64,000 nucleotides of DNA. Origin: Davidsoniella eucalypti. Lineage: Eukaryota > Ascomycota > Sordariomycetes > Microascales > Ceratocystidaceae. Below, piece after piece: positions 28,501 to 40,762 of the stretch. How positions within the stretch are numbered: position 1 is the stretch's first letter; every line of letters starts with the position of its first letter. The notes beneath the pieces were generated by a model. That model searched no databases and was not told where the DNA came from. It saw only the letters and a list, made by a program, of their open reading frames with translations. A program made the position numbers and the translations under genes. The stretch is taken from contig RMBW01000098.1 of the NCBI GenBank assembly GCA_004009845.1, positions 1 to 64,000 of the forward strand, given 5' to 3'.

Positions 28501-31500
28501 TCATGGGGGATGGGGGCGTCCTTATCAACCAACCTCATCAAAAACTTAAAAATCATCAAAGCTAAAAACATTCCCGAACCTTGTTCCCTGTTCACGGCCA
28601 TGGAGCATGCAGGTATTGCTAATATCTCGTATGCTAAATTATGGCTTGGTGTGTTGTCCTGTCCAGTTGACTTTCATTCACTGCTCGATGAAAACTACTC
28701 GTCGTTCTAGGCCCTTCTGTTTTGCCTATCACAGTAGTTGAGACATGTCAGCCATTTTCTGCTGTTGCTATACTCATTTATCAGCATGATGTAGATGTAG
28801 ATTTCATGTGTATGTTCATACACATCGTATTCATATGAATAGATCAATCCAATATATACGATCTCTTCAAACTACTCAATACAGCTTCAAGTCACCAGAG
28901 ATAATGACGGCAAGGCCCCGGCTTCACCGAACATGAGGCTACCTTCCAATGTCATAGCATTATACTTTTCTATCGTAGGCTCTAAAGTCCATTCACGATG
29001 TGACTAGATTAGTAAACGTCTACATATTAGATGATCTAATGTATACGTAGACCCATCTGAGGTTCATGCCCTAACCTAGATTTCCACATGTTACTCTGCC
29101 AATATGAAGTAAAAGAGCCATTTAAACCCCTCTCAGGTTAGTCGTGGCTTGCTTGATGTAGTCGTTCAAGATGATTTGTTTGTTTACACTAGTCACGGGA
29201 CAATATTCCAAGTTTGTATGCTCAGAGTGCAACATGTGCTATCGATGTACTAACAATCGTCTTGATTGGTAAAATACCAAACTTGAACTTCCACCCCAAA
29301 AATATCTACTTGACGATGTCTTCATCTGATGAGATTTACTCGTTTCACACCCACCTATAGCTGGCATCAGAATTTCCTTTCTTGTATTAGCCTCTCTCTT
29401 TCAACACACCGTACCATTAGTCCCGCTCGTGTATATATATAACACATAGATATCCACTTGTATCATGATTGTCTTGTCGTTAAAAGCACTAATGCTACTA
29501 TAACTCTTGATTTAGCCTGCTGCTGAGAATAAGACGACAGCCACTCTCACTTTCCAGAATCGACAGCACGCATAACTACTTCCGCTCCCTAGCAAGACCC
29601 AAGGTCTCATTAAAGCATATACTTAAAGAATATGTGACGGTGGGCCATCGGAACCTCTCTCCGGATTCACGATGCTGGGATCAGGTACTGTCAAGCTCAT
29701 GCCACCGTGATATTTTAGTGCAAAAATAAAAAATAAAACATATATATATATTGATCAAGGGAGCACTTATGGTTCCATTACATGACCAAGAGCGAAGTTG
29801 AAGTATATAGGAACAGATAAATGGATATAAAGATGGATATGTTCAAAGTCGTTGAGTTCCACAGATTTTCTCCGTCACACCCGCTGATGACATAATTACA
29901 TTTCCCTTCTTCTCTCATATTCTATCTTCTCAGTCTCTTAATGTTATGTTGTATTCAGTTCATCTACCCCTCAATACTCTACTAGTGAATTCCTGTCAAA
30001 GGGTGGTAATAACAAATATTTAGAAGCAAAAAGAGGATGGAATCTTTTCAAGTTTGCTAGTTCCCCGTTACATATCGAGTCCACTATCTGGCATGAGCTC
30101 CTATCCAATTTTTATCTTTGTCAGTATATATCCTTGTCGAGTTGTCGGACAGATATATTTCTTGGGGCGTCGTTGGTTAGTATGTATCTACAAACACAGT
30201 TCCAATGTTAGCAACGTATTGTACAATTTTGATTTCTTATACATAACGTACCTCATCATATTTCCTGACGGCTTCATTCATAATATTCAGTGTAATGAAG
30301 ATAGCAAGCATACATCTCCTATCTCAACTTCTCTTTTACATACATCTCGGCTATTAGTTTGATTTCGATAGTCGTACGGTATTGTTAGCCAATACTACCC
30401 ATGATGGCCTGAGCATATCTCGTCAAATGCAGTAACACGTTCTTGGCAAAGAATATCAGCATATATACAAACATGAATAAATAAGGTATCGAAGTCCTCA
30501 TTCTATATCAAGCATCGCTTCGATACTACCAGATCCTTAGCGTATCTACTTGGCAAATTCATACTCACGATATGGTTTCAGGCATGCATACATCTTGACT
30601 CGTTGTTTACTTAATACGATGTGACTTATGACAGCAGCGTTTCTCCTGTGATATTGTATCAACTAAAAAATGCAAGTAACCTCGGCATGTTCTAATTTAA
30701 GATACATAGTATACTTCTAATGGCATATAAAGTGGTATCCTAACTCTTCTAGACCATCTCTGTCACTTCAGGCTTTTTAGGATCTATAACTATGATAACA
30801 TAACAGCTGTTTATGATGGACGTAAATGGAAATATACTCCAAGTATACATCTTATAGTCCCTATTTGTTTTCATAGCGGGTAACATGTCTCCTTTTTCGA
30901 TTAGCTCGTGATCACACCCTACCGAAATAATGCCTACCCATTGTATGATCTATACAGCCTACTCAGCTCAGAGTGTATTTTTTTATTCGCTCTTCCTTCT
31001 CTTTACTCTCCTACATAGTAGTACTAATGATACCCAATAACCGATCACTACGTTTTGTCTAAAAACTTTGACATGCATGAATCCTTTTTTGACTGGATAC
31101 ACGTTAATGTCATTGTTATCAGAAAACGACAATATTTCCAGTATTTTGTTGATTTCCCGGTCTCGCGTATAGGCGAGGTTTGTATCTATACATGTAGAAG
31201 GGTACTTTGAATCATTTATATCTCGCTCAACTTGGGGTGTACCAACATCACCTCGTATCATGATCCTGTGGGTTGCACTGTCTTCGAGTAGTATTGTATG
31301 TGATCCAAGTATTTCAATGTATTTATAAGTCAACATCAGATAAGTACAAGAAACACATAACTTACATTGCATCATGTTCACAAGGCCAATTTTTAAGAAC
31401 TAATGTGTACGATGAATAACTTCTATAACTACTTATGTATGATTAGTTATAAGTAGTGAAGTATCGACACAACTATTGGTGCCATGTTAATGAAATGTTT

Positions 31501-32400
31501 TTGTAAGGTATATCTGTAACATCATGGATTAGCTTTCTTTAGGTAATTATAGACAAACTTAAAGCCCGTTCTAACCTTACAATCAATGATCAGGTCACCA
31601 AATACATTATAACCAGTCATACACCTAACATATAATCATGCGAGTAACTAATATAGACAGAATGAAAGACGTGATACGGAATTCAAGAAAGATCATCAAG
31701 TTCTGTCTTCAGTGTGGTGTCACCAAGATATGATATCTTGACTTATGATTGATAATTGTGGGACCAATCAAGTCACGATATTGAGTCACTCATCGGGAAA
31801 TTAACTTGCAAGAAAGTCCTGGATCCCCTGAGTAAGATCATTATTATGCTCTTTAACACCGAGTTACTAGATATAGGTTAATATTACATTAGTTGATATA
31901 TATATTATGTACCTAGTGTATTCTTGTGACTCTCTAGTAGTTTCATTTGTCGTCACAACCTTACACTATTCTATACAAACTATACAAAGCACGCCTTGTT
32001 CACATATCTATAATATCACCATACTCACTCTGTATACGTGGGTTTGACCAAAGCAGTAAGATATTTCTATTATCATGTCAATCCCTAGACATCAGGAAGC
32101 ATCAAGTTCATTACAGTTGTCAATGGTTTAGATCATGAACCATGATTTCCGTAACTATGCTGCAAGACTTTATTGGTGTGGAACTACTTTCATTGAGTTT
32201 TAAGTTGACTTTTATTCGCATGTGGCACCTAATCATAGGGTTGCACTAGGTACTCTTAGGGTATCTTGATATCAGATAGGGTTATAATATTAAGTATAAA
32301 CCCTTATTTATGGCGATTAGACGAAAAAGCGTTTAGCTACTGTCTAGCAGGGGTCTTTTAAAAAGATACTTGGGGCTTCAAAATAAAATGTACCCCATAC
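16560..32400. other. Gene desert, left part
   Basis: No gene is supported in almost 16 kb. Open frames on both strands are below about 140 codons, rich in Leu/Phe/Tyr/Ile/Ser as expected for translated AT-rich spacer, and show no family motifs. The first kilobase after GT2 is T-rich. A 21-bp inverted repeat lies at 17711-17731. I saw no tRNA-like cloverleaf and no long tandem array. Confidence 0.6.
17711..17731. repeat. Perfect 9-bp inverted repeat with 3-bp loop
   Basis: TACATACAT and ATGTATGTA flank GTA. The right part (GTAATGTATGTAC) recurs near 1907. It belongs to the TATGTA-type words common in these spacers. Confidence 0.8.
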
Positions 32401-32484
32401 TAAGACTGCCAGCTGGCAAAGTATTATCAAATTGTTCTTGCTTCTCTACATCAACAAAAGGACTCCTCCACGGCTCATTCCAGT

Positions 32485-33960
32485 ATGAGCCTGTCCATCT
32501 TATATTGTTGTCGAATATCTTCATCAGGCCTTTCATCATCTTGGCAAAAAGAGACTCGGAGGCCTATCTCCAACCAACTGGCTGATGAGAAAGTTGATGC
32601 AAGAGTACCAGCACTAAAATTTTGCTACAGGAATAGGCCAAGATGGCTTCTAGATATCTTTATTTCACCTTGAACTTGAAACTACATTTTGCTTACGGAT
32701 GTGACTTACAACACAAATCGATTTAAAGATGCCAGTCTTGAACATGTGTGATGTATGAATACGCACCAAATATTACAAATTGGCATATGCTTCTTGCGAA
32801 ACGAAACATACCGGCGCTTCCTTGTCATTCTAATGGAATATCGTTGTGTGCTGAAAGAAGAAAACATCGACTTTCCTAGTGTTATGATCACTGATCGTGA
32901 TCAAGGTCTGATAAAGGCTCGCCATCTTCCATGTGCTCGGCATATTAGCAAGAATGTGTTAGCCAACACCAAGAAGTACTTTCCTGTTGCTACTCGTATA
33001 AATCGTACAACTTTTGTTTGTCACAGTTCATTCACTGATTTCATCAAGGAATGGCATTACTTACAGATAAGTGTGATTACAAGCTAACGCTACAAAGATT
33101 TCAACAGCCAAACCGTTACCTAGCGCCTGCTGTGAAATATGCAATGGCAACATAAATACACCCATACAAGCATGCATTTGTAGCCTGCTTTCTTTTGGGC
33201 ATGCCTCACTTTGGATTCACCACAACATCAGCGGTTGAATCCTCACATGCTGCCATTAAGCAGCGTCTTGGAGGTTGTGGGTCAGATTTATCTACGGTAT
33301 AAGAAACTAGCGCAGTTTTGGGCACACTAACCTCAATCAGTGGCCTCTCGCAAGCTCATACAGAGGAATCGAACTTTGACAGATGCAACGGGCACCTATC
33401 TTGAAGTGAAAGGAGATGTATCTCCACGGGCTGTGGGTAAGATGATGACAGAATTCAGTCGTATTCCTACTGAAGGTACTCCTATGTAGAGGGAGGAACG
33501 TCACCTTGCTAGTCATAGTTAGTGATCGGTGCAAATGTCCCATGTTTCTCACTGGCCTGCGCTTATATAATGTGGTCTTATCAACTAGACCAAGTCAGTT
33601 TGCCTCTGAGTATAGTCCACCCTTTCTGGCGCTGGCAAGACGATATTCCTGCTGGTCCTCGTTTTCATCTAAAAGAGCCACAGGTTATCGAATATAGACC
33701 TGGACGACCTATGGCACAAACTGACAATCGTATACCAAGTCAGTTTGAAACTGCAGAGGCCCAAGAGCTAGCTGAGAGTGTCTACCGCCCTAGCACAGGG
33801 CGTCCCCGTGCCTCAACGTACTTTAGACACCGCAAACGACTCAACTAATTATGGCACTGATTCGGATACAGATGCAGAGGGCGAGCCGGATCTTGACATC
33901 TTCGACATAGATGATGAGAGGGCTATCAATGCGATTGCGCAGCTAATGGCTTGGTTCTAA
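32485..33960 (+). mobile_element. Degenerate Mutator-like (MULE/Hop-type) transposase remnant
   Basis: The conceptual translation matches a MULE-type transposase broken by stops and frameshifts. One frame runs 32485-33085 with TGA stops near 32671, 32677 and 32749; the next block (about 33067-33390) is in another frame with internal stops near 33154 and 33301; a C-terminal block follows at 33522-33848. Visible family motifs are LLTDVTYNTNRF (first Asp, codon at 32698), MITDRDQGLIKA (second Asp, codon at 32893) followed by CARHISKNV, and TTSAVESSHAAIK (Glu, codon at 33237), so the catalytic triad survives in sequence. C-terminal PFWRW and PGRP-type motifs also fit fungal MULEs. I could not identify terminal inverted repeats or the 8-11 bp target duplication expected for the superfamily, so true ends are unknown. 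The copy cannot encode an active enzyme. Confidence 0.8.
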
Positions 33961-36900
33961 GACCAGAAGACTAGTTTTCATTCTGTAGGGTTGCTTTCTT
34001 GAGGCTTTTTTTATACAGTTTTATATCAGTTTCTTTGAACTGTCTCTCAAGGAAGACACTTGGGCCGGCTACTGGCCGCCCGATCACATCACGGAGATTT
34101 TGTGAACTACCACCTTCACCTACACCATGCAAACTTTACAGATTCATGTTCTTGTGGAAAAAGAAGGGCACACTACACTTCTTTGTAGACCCCTAACCTT
34201 CACGAGGACTAAGGGGGGAAGGTTTAGCCAGGTTATCGATGTTCCTACCTCCTCATCTTATATCTTTGATCTTTTGCATTGCTCGTTTCTGTTTTCTGTG
34301 TTTCCTATTGTTCCTTTGTAATTTTCCGGTCCTCTATCAGGAGGCCATTAGGGTCCCTCAACGTCAAACGACCCACTAGGGTTAGAACCACGTGATCCAC
34401 ATAAAGACGTAAAATGAAATAAATAAATATATATATTAATATTTTAGTTGTACTTTTAACCTACCCACTGTATTCTATGAGTCTATGTATGATATGATCA
34501 TAAATGAATGAACAAAAATCAAGCCCTACAAAACTCATAATCTGGTTGGCCTAAAGATTGTAAGGAAACCGTTCATACCAAACTAAGCTCTGTTAGGTCC
34601 ATTTGATGACTTGAGCCAAGTATAGAGTTTATACAAGCTAGGGAGGGACGATTTGCAGATATTTATGTTGACACTAACCGTCCCTACTTTCAGATTGTAA
34701 CTGGTAATCGCAAAACTTGGTGTATTCATTTGCTTGCTTCTGTTTTGAACTTCCCCATCTGACATCTTGTAGTAGAATATGGTTCACCCAAATACCCAAG
34801 CCATAAAAGGGTTAGTTCAGAAGAGTAAACACTTAACTAGATAGAGCCTGTTGGGGCTTTTTGGGCGTTCCAAGGTAAGGATCTCTAACTACTTATCACA
34901 TCTCTACAATTTCTACATTCTTTACTACAGTCTGGACAGTGTCCAACTAAGTACTCTCCATTTGTGGCTAGTTCCCTTTGTATTCTATCATTTGCTGCTT
35001 TTTGATATTGGCCACCAACATTTATCAGAAGCCAAGAATCAAACATATACTGTTTATATAAGTTTGAGAGTTAACTGCAAAGGACAGTTACATCTTAGTT
35101 TCTAGAACTTCAATGCCAGTTCTTGAAATTGGACCTTGATTTCGAATTATAACGGATTAAGATAAAGCTGACTGCACTATCTGAGTAATACTGACTGATA
35201 GACATCGTATAGATCAAGCATTTCCAACTTACTTATCTACTTGCTAAATGCAGGTTCTGTCATTTTTCGACATATCGATATCTCTCTTTATATTTTACTT
35301 CTGCTAAATATGTCTTGATCTTGGACTTGGCTTTTTCCTTGGTTTAATTCCGTGCTACACTGAGTATTCAGTACCTCTACATACCATTTTTCTGCTTGTT
35401 GTCTATATACCTCGAATGTTATGGAACTTTCATATGCTCTTAATCTACCACTCTCCTTTATTCAATAGATAAGTACTAGATTTATCACAAAGTGATTGTG
35501 GGCTGGTAAATAAGGTTTAAAGCCTGTTTTGGTAATACATGATAATAATGTAAGAATCATAGCCTTTAGTTAATCCTTATAGTATGCCTAGTATAATCTT
35601 TTCGTTTTTATTGTGTTACACATTTTTGACGGCACTTTGTCAGCTGGCAGACTTAGTATTGTCACATTTTATATTGAAGTTCTCAGTATCTTTTTGGTAC
35701 ATCCCTGCGAGAGCGTAGATTAAAAGTTCCCATGTTGAAAACAGATTAGTTAGCACTGTTTTGTTATTTTATCTTGAAGAATAGTTCATCGAAAGTTTGG
35801 GTCTTGATAACTTGGAAACTGACGATCAAAATGAAGCTCAAACAGAATCACCAAGGCTATGCTACACTGATAATAAAGAGAATAAGATAATGGGATGATG
35901 ATTTGATTTGTATATACAGATACACATGTATGTACATTATGTTATATCTTGTGGCGTTTGTTGACGTGAAGGATCCAATGTGGATGTGAAGATCATCTGT
36001 CTTCATGTTTCATATTAGGGTTGATGGGAGTAGCACTACTAAGACATAAAGTTTTGGCAGAGAGGGCCTTGCTACTAACGCCAGAACGAATAGATCTTCT
36101 TGGTTTGATGTTGACACTAATTATTGAAATTGCTGTTCAGTATACGGCAGCATCTGAAGGGTTCGAAAGGCAGAAATGATGAGCAATAGACTACACATGT
36201 TTGAGGTCAACACCTAGTGTCTCTAGTTCCTTGGTTCGTACGTTTAAGCGTTTTCGATTGTATCGAATATTCTAGGCGAATAAATAGACTACTGAAAGAA
36301 GGTTAAGCGTATACTACATTACTCAAACTACTACTAAGACAAATGTACATGAGTATGTATGTATGTAGCCGCGGCTGTACCTCAGTAACGGCGGGTATAC
36401 ATATATGTATCTACTATACAAAACACAAGGCTTGTGGCGGTAATCCGTTACCTTGTATTAGGAGAAGAGGAAGAGGGACGACCCTGACGTCCTTGTTTCA
36501 TGTATCAGGGGTACAGTATAGTAATGTCTACTGGGCGATAGATAACCTAACAGCTGTTACGAAGCGATGATAGAAAGCATAATTGCCGTTGTCAACATGA
36601 CATATGGAGGGTCAGGAGTCCCGGTCGGTGACCAAGTTTCAAGACGAAGAGAAGAGGAGAGGGCGGAAGAATAAAAAAGATGGCGACTTGCAAGTGTCCA
36701 TAAAAAAACAGCAAGATTTTAAGAACAGACACCGATATCCTAGGCTTGAAATATCAGTTTAGGTGCATTCATGGCACATACGACTATTAGTACATATGTA
36801 TATCTGTATAACTGATAGACGATAAAGGAAAAAGAGTATTCAAGATACGTATACGAGGAAATGGACGAGATATGCAGTAAGATGTGCAAATTGCTACAGT

Positions 36901-39400
36901 TACGGAGCATTATTAGTCTATGGGGCGTTTTGTTGTTGTTATTTTTGTACAGGCTATTCCACTAATATGATAGTTGAGAGACGGCTCCAATCAGAGGCTC
37001 ATTCAGTAAGTGTCTCGAGAGTTCTATACAAAGGGGCCGATCTACACGATTTACAATGGGGTTTGACCGCCTCGCTTATGCGTATAAATGGTTATTGACG
37101 TGCAGTATACTGAGGAAAAAGGATTCGGGTAAAGAAAGTTCTGTTATAAGAAAAAAAGATCTCGTATGAAGGTACTTGACGCAATAGCCAACCCCCTCCT
37201 CCAGATGCCGCCAAGAAGTAACGACAATGGAGAAAGCAATCTAGCGGCTATGTTGACGGCAAGAAAGATGGATTATCACAGCTCTAGGAATTATCCAAGA
37301 AACGTCAAGAAAGAAAAAAAGGACAATCAAAAGAAAATAGTCACTGGTTGGAAAATAACAATGTCCTCCTTTCTTCTTCCCGGCTTCTTTTGGGGTTTCT
37401 ATGGGAGCTAAGATGTGCGAGCTGAAGATTTGTGCAGTTTGACAGGAGGCTTAGAGGGGGGGAAGCGTGGCTGAGGCTCGTCCTATCAAGCAATAAAGCT
37501 ACACAGGCTTTGGATTAAGAGGTGCTACTTTAAAAGAAGGTTGAACTGAGTGGCTGAGCCTAGCAATGTAAAAAAAACAAGGCCTAATTCCGAGCCCTAG
37601 GACGAGAAGGAAAAATAAAAGGATAAGATGCAACATAGTCTGGGGCAAGAATCAAGTCTAATCGCAGGCCTCTTTTGTTCATCTGCGTATTGCCCGCACA
37701 GAGACTTGATATTGCATTCCATCTTGTTGGTTGGACGACAAGGTCTTGGCTTCCAACCGGAGATGATAGTATGCCATATACTTTGGTAAGCGGGTATTGC
37801 ATTACTACATACTTATTGTCTATCTAGGCAAGATATGGCGAACAATGGATCCAGAGTTATACATGTACATGTCGATATTAGTGAATGACATCGGCATGCC
37901 GATACATGATTTCTATTCTTGTCGTATGCAGTGCCAACTGATGAATAGATGATGAGATAACGCTAAGGCAAGTATGTGGCCCCAGATCCTCAAGGGAAAA
38001 GAAGCATTTATTTCGGAACATTTGGCACATCTTGTTCTATTGGCCATTTGTATGTTCTTATTGGCGTTTCTTGTAGCAATAAGCTTCAGAGGGCCGAAAA
38101 GATCTTCAAGGGTCTTCAACATGGATATCAGGACCTGCATTTGACAAAAGGTTCCTAATCATTACTATTGTGTAGTTTGCCGCTGGCTTTTTAAAGACAT
38201 CAACGATGCCACTACACGTTAGTGGGTTTTCGTAGGAAAAGGTTAGCTAATTAAGGCCTGGTCCGCAAACACATAGTGGGCTGTTGGGAGGTATGCTTTA
38301 ACTCTTTAAGTAGATATCGCCACAAACCACCTAATAGAGGCTACTTGCGAACAATGCTTGTGGCTTAACCCGCTTACTGAGTGGCACCTCCGCTCAAAGG
38401 GCGCGTGCTCGCAGATAAATCGCAGAAACCGGTCATCTACGACTTGGTAGCGAGTTGCCTTGCTTAGTGTGGTAGTCTTGGTTATATGTACATACAGTTT
38501 TGGTGTTCATGGAATGCGGTGTTCTTTTTTTAAACCTGCAGTTAGCGTGACATCCGTAGAAAGGAATGGGCATTCTTGCCATCTAGTGACCAAGTTGGCG
38601 AACTAGCTGGGACCGATGGCCTGAAAGTTGGATTGGGTTGGACCGGTTTTTGGCTGTAGTGCCACCTACATGTACATTAGACGCCAGACCAGCTTTCGCG
38701 TTTTCTCAGTATTTGTTTATTGAACGTGCTTGTCTCTATGGGGGCATCACGAGTATCGTTGTGATCTTGGCTGGGGTATACCGTTCTGTATTTGTATGGT
38801 TGTAGTATCACGGACCAACGACATGGCCGAGTGGGGAGCTTATGCAGACAAGGCGACAGCCTGTATTTCCTTCTTCTGTAAAAGAAAGAGAGACAGCCGA
38901 GTCTAGAATACTCGCATGAAAATGCTGCTGGCTTGCAATATTGCTAGCAATAAGTCGCTTCTCTAAGATGGCCAAGCCTTGGAGTTTGCTTGCTATAGCG
39001 TTGCTGACTATGCAGCTCCCTAGCATTCTCGACTCTTGATCCGGCTGATCGTTGCATTCACATACATACATATGTACGCTTGGATAAATCAGTCTTCGTG
39101 ATCGATTCCCAACCAATACTTTTGTACGAAACTGCAACGCTAGGCCTGCAGGCTGCTGGAGCGATGGGAAATAGTCTCTACGAGTTCCTGGATTTCATTA
39201 GTTAGACGCGGCACGCTAAGTATATCTGTGGTTGTAAGGCAGGCAGCCCGCAGATAGGCTGCAGATGATAAAACTAGTCTAAAAGCTACACATTGGTGTA
39301 ATCTTTTCTTGGCATTTCAACTACTTCGTCTCCAATGCATGCCGTCACAGATCGCCGCTTCATGTTGGTTTCAGCAACAAGATAGGAATATATTGAAGCA
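33961..39400. other. Gene desert, right part
   Basis: No gene is supported. The first few hundred bases may still belong to the decayed MULE, whose right end is undefined. The rest is AT-rich spacer with short chance frames and TATGTA-type words (for example 36354-36366, 37861-37872 and 39059-39077). No RNA gene recognised. Confidence 0.55.
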
Positions 39401-39442
39401 CTGAAAAAAGGTATCTATGTAGATGGATATAGTACACGGTAG

Positions 39443-39637
39443 TTGAGACTAGCAGGACTTTTTAATTCACTTTTTCTTGTCTTGTCAGCAGCCGTTGCCC
39501 TAACAGGCCTGGCAATAGAGTCAGGAGGATTAGAAGCCATCGATCCTTGGCGACCACGAGATAAATCACGAGAAGATCGAGACGAAAGCCAAGACTACAA
39601 AGAAGAAGTCAAGCGAGCGTTCAGAAGCCTAAGCTAA
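39443..39637 (+). other. Possible short coding stretch, hydrophobic segment plus charged tail (doubtful)
   Basis: An open frame of about 64 codons begins directly after a TAG that could be a splice acceptor and ends with TAA. It encodes a hydrophobic stretch (LFNSLFLVLSAAVALTGLAI) followed by a strongly charged tail (DPWRPRDKSREDRDESQDYK). There is no ATG in the frame, so it would have to be a terminal exon or a gene remnant; no convincing upstream exon is visible. I do not recognise the family. Composition is more protein-like than other frames in the desert, but chance remains likely. Confidence 0.2.
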
Positions 39638-40762
39638 TGTATGTATGTACTTACATATGTTTCCGGGCCAGTAGCACAATAGTAGCAACCGCCAGTATGG
39701 GGTCGAAAAGGAAAGGAAATGATACAAAAAGCCCCCGAGGCAAGGCACAACAAACCTGCGGATCGAGGCTTTGCGTGTGGCGTAGTAAAGGTCTAGTTAA
39801 GTGATAAAGTCTCCATTCCCACAGCTACGAATACAACTAATGTAAACTAAAAAAGTAGTCGAAGCAAAAATGGAGGAAGAAAAAAGAGAAAGCACTCTAA
39901 TTTAGTCGTCTCATCTTTTCCCACTGCCCTTATTTTGGGCTAGTGCCTGATAGTCACTGTTTCGCACTTTCTGCTTTATTGCTAGATTCAAAACCCTCTA
40001 TGCCCCCAACCCTGCTTTTGTTTTCTGGAACCCGTAAATACTCCATCTGTGCTCCTTTCTGAAAGCACTTGCCCGTCCACGTTTTTCCGTCCTCGACCAG
40101 CTTCATTTTATTTCCAGCACTCAGTTTCTCTTCTTCTTTTTTTCTTGTCTTTACTTCGACCACAGACCACTCCATCTCTTGTCAGTTGCTTGTCGTCTCT
40201 TCTCATCTTGCGCTTTCCCTCCCGCAACTGCAAATATTGGCTTATTTACTTGGCTTTCGGCCGCGTAGCCTTCCATCTCTCGCTCATTTCCACTCCTTGC
40301 ATTCTTTTGGCTTCGCTTGCTCGACCACAGTCCAGGTTTCAATTCATTTCTGCCTTATTAGCATCCTTTTCTTCTTCTTTCTCTCTTTTATTTTCCCGGA
40401 GACTTTCTCTACGCCCGACCCTTATCGACAACGTAGTTCCTGCCATCCATTGCCAGTCGACTAAGAAAACAATCGCTAGTCTTTTCTCTTTCTCCCACGC
40501 TAGAGCACACCCGTGAGCGTTTTCTTCTCTTTAAGCCAGCGTCACCGACTCTTGCTTTTATTACTTTGTTTTTCTCCTCCGCTCGAAATCCCATTCCAAC
40601 TCCACTGTCGCCCTGCTAGTTATCGTTTTCGCCTGCACTGTCACCGCACAACTCGGCCTCGCCTTTCACCATACGCTGTGCCCTTCTCGCCTCACTGACG
40701 AGCGCGAGATAGCTGTGGGCACCGACGGTCTTATCACCACTCCTGGTTACCCTTGACCAAAG
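39638..40762 (+). promoter_or_regulatory. Promoter and long ATG-free pyrimidine-rich leader of the UPF0658 gene
   Basis: From about 40040 to 40720 the sense strand is CT-rich with scattered TTCTTCTTT runs, typical of a fungal promoter or 5' leader. The last ATG before the gene is at 40000; none occurs again until 41009 inside the reading frame. Splice signals for a 5' leader intron could exist (acceptor AAAG at 40759-40762), but no matching coding first exon is visible. Confidence 0.45.

Noticed and set aside
30983..31381. 132-codon minus-strand frame in the desert
   Set aside because: Looked at as a possible transposon piece, but no motif of any transposase or RT family is visible.
36155..36185. 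GGGTTCGAAAGG resembling a tRNA B box
   Set aside because: No matching A box, anticodon arm or acceptor stem could be folded around it.
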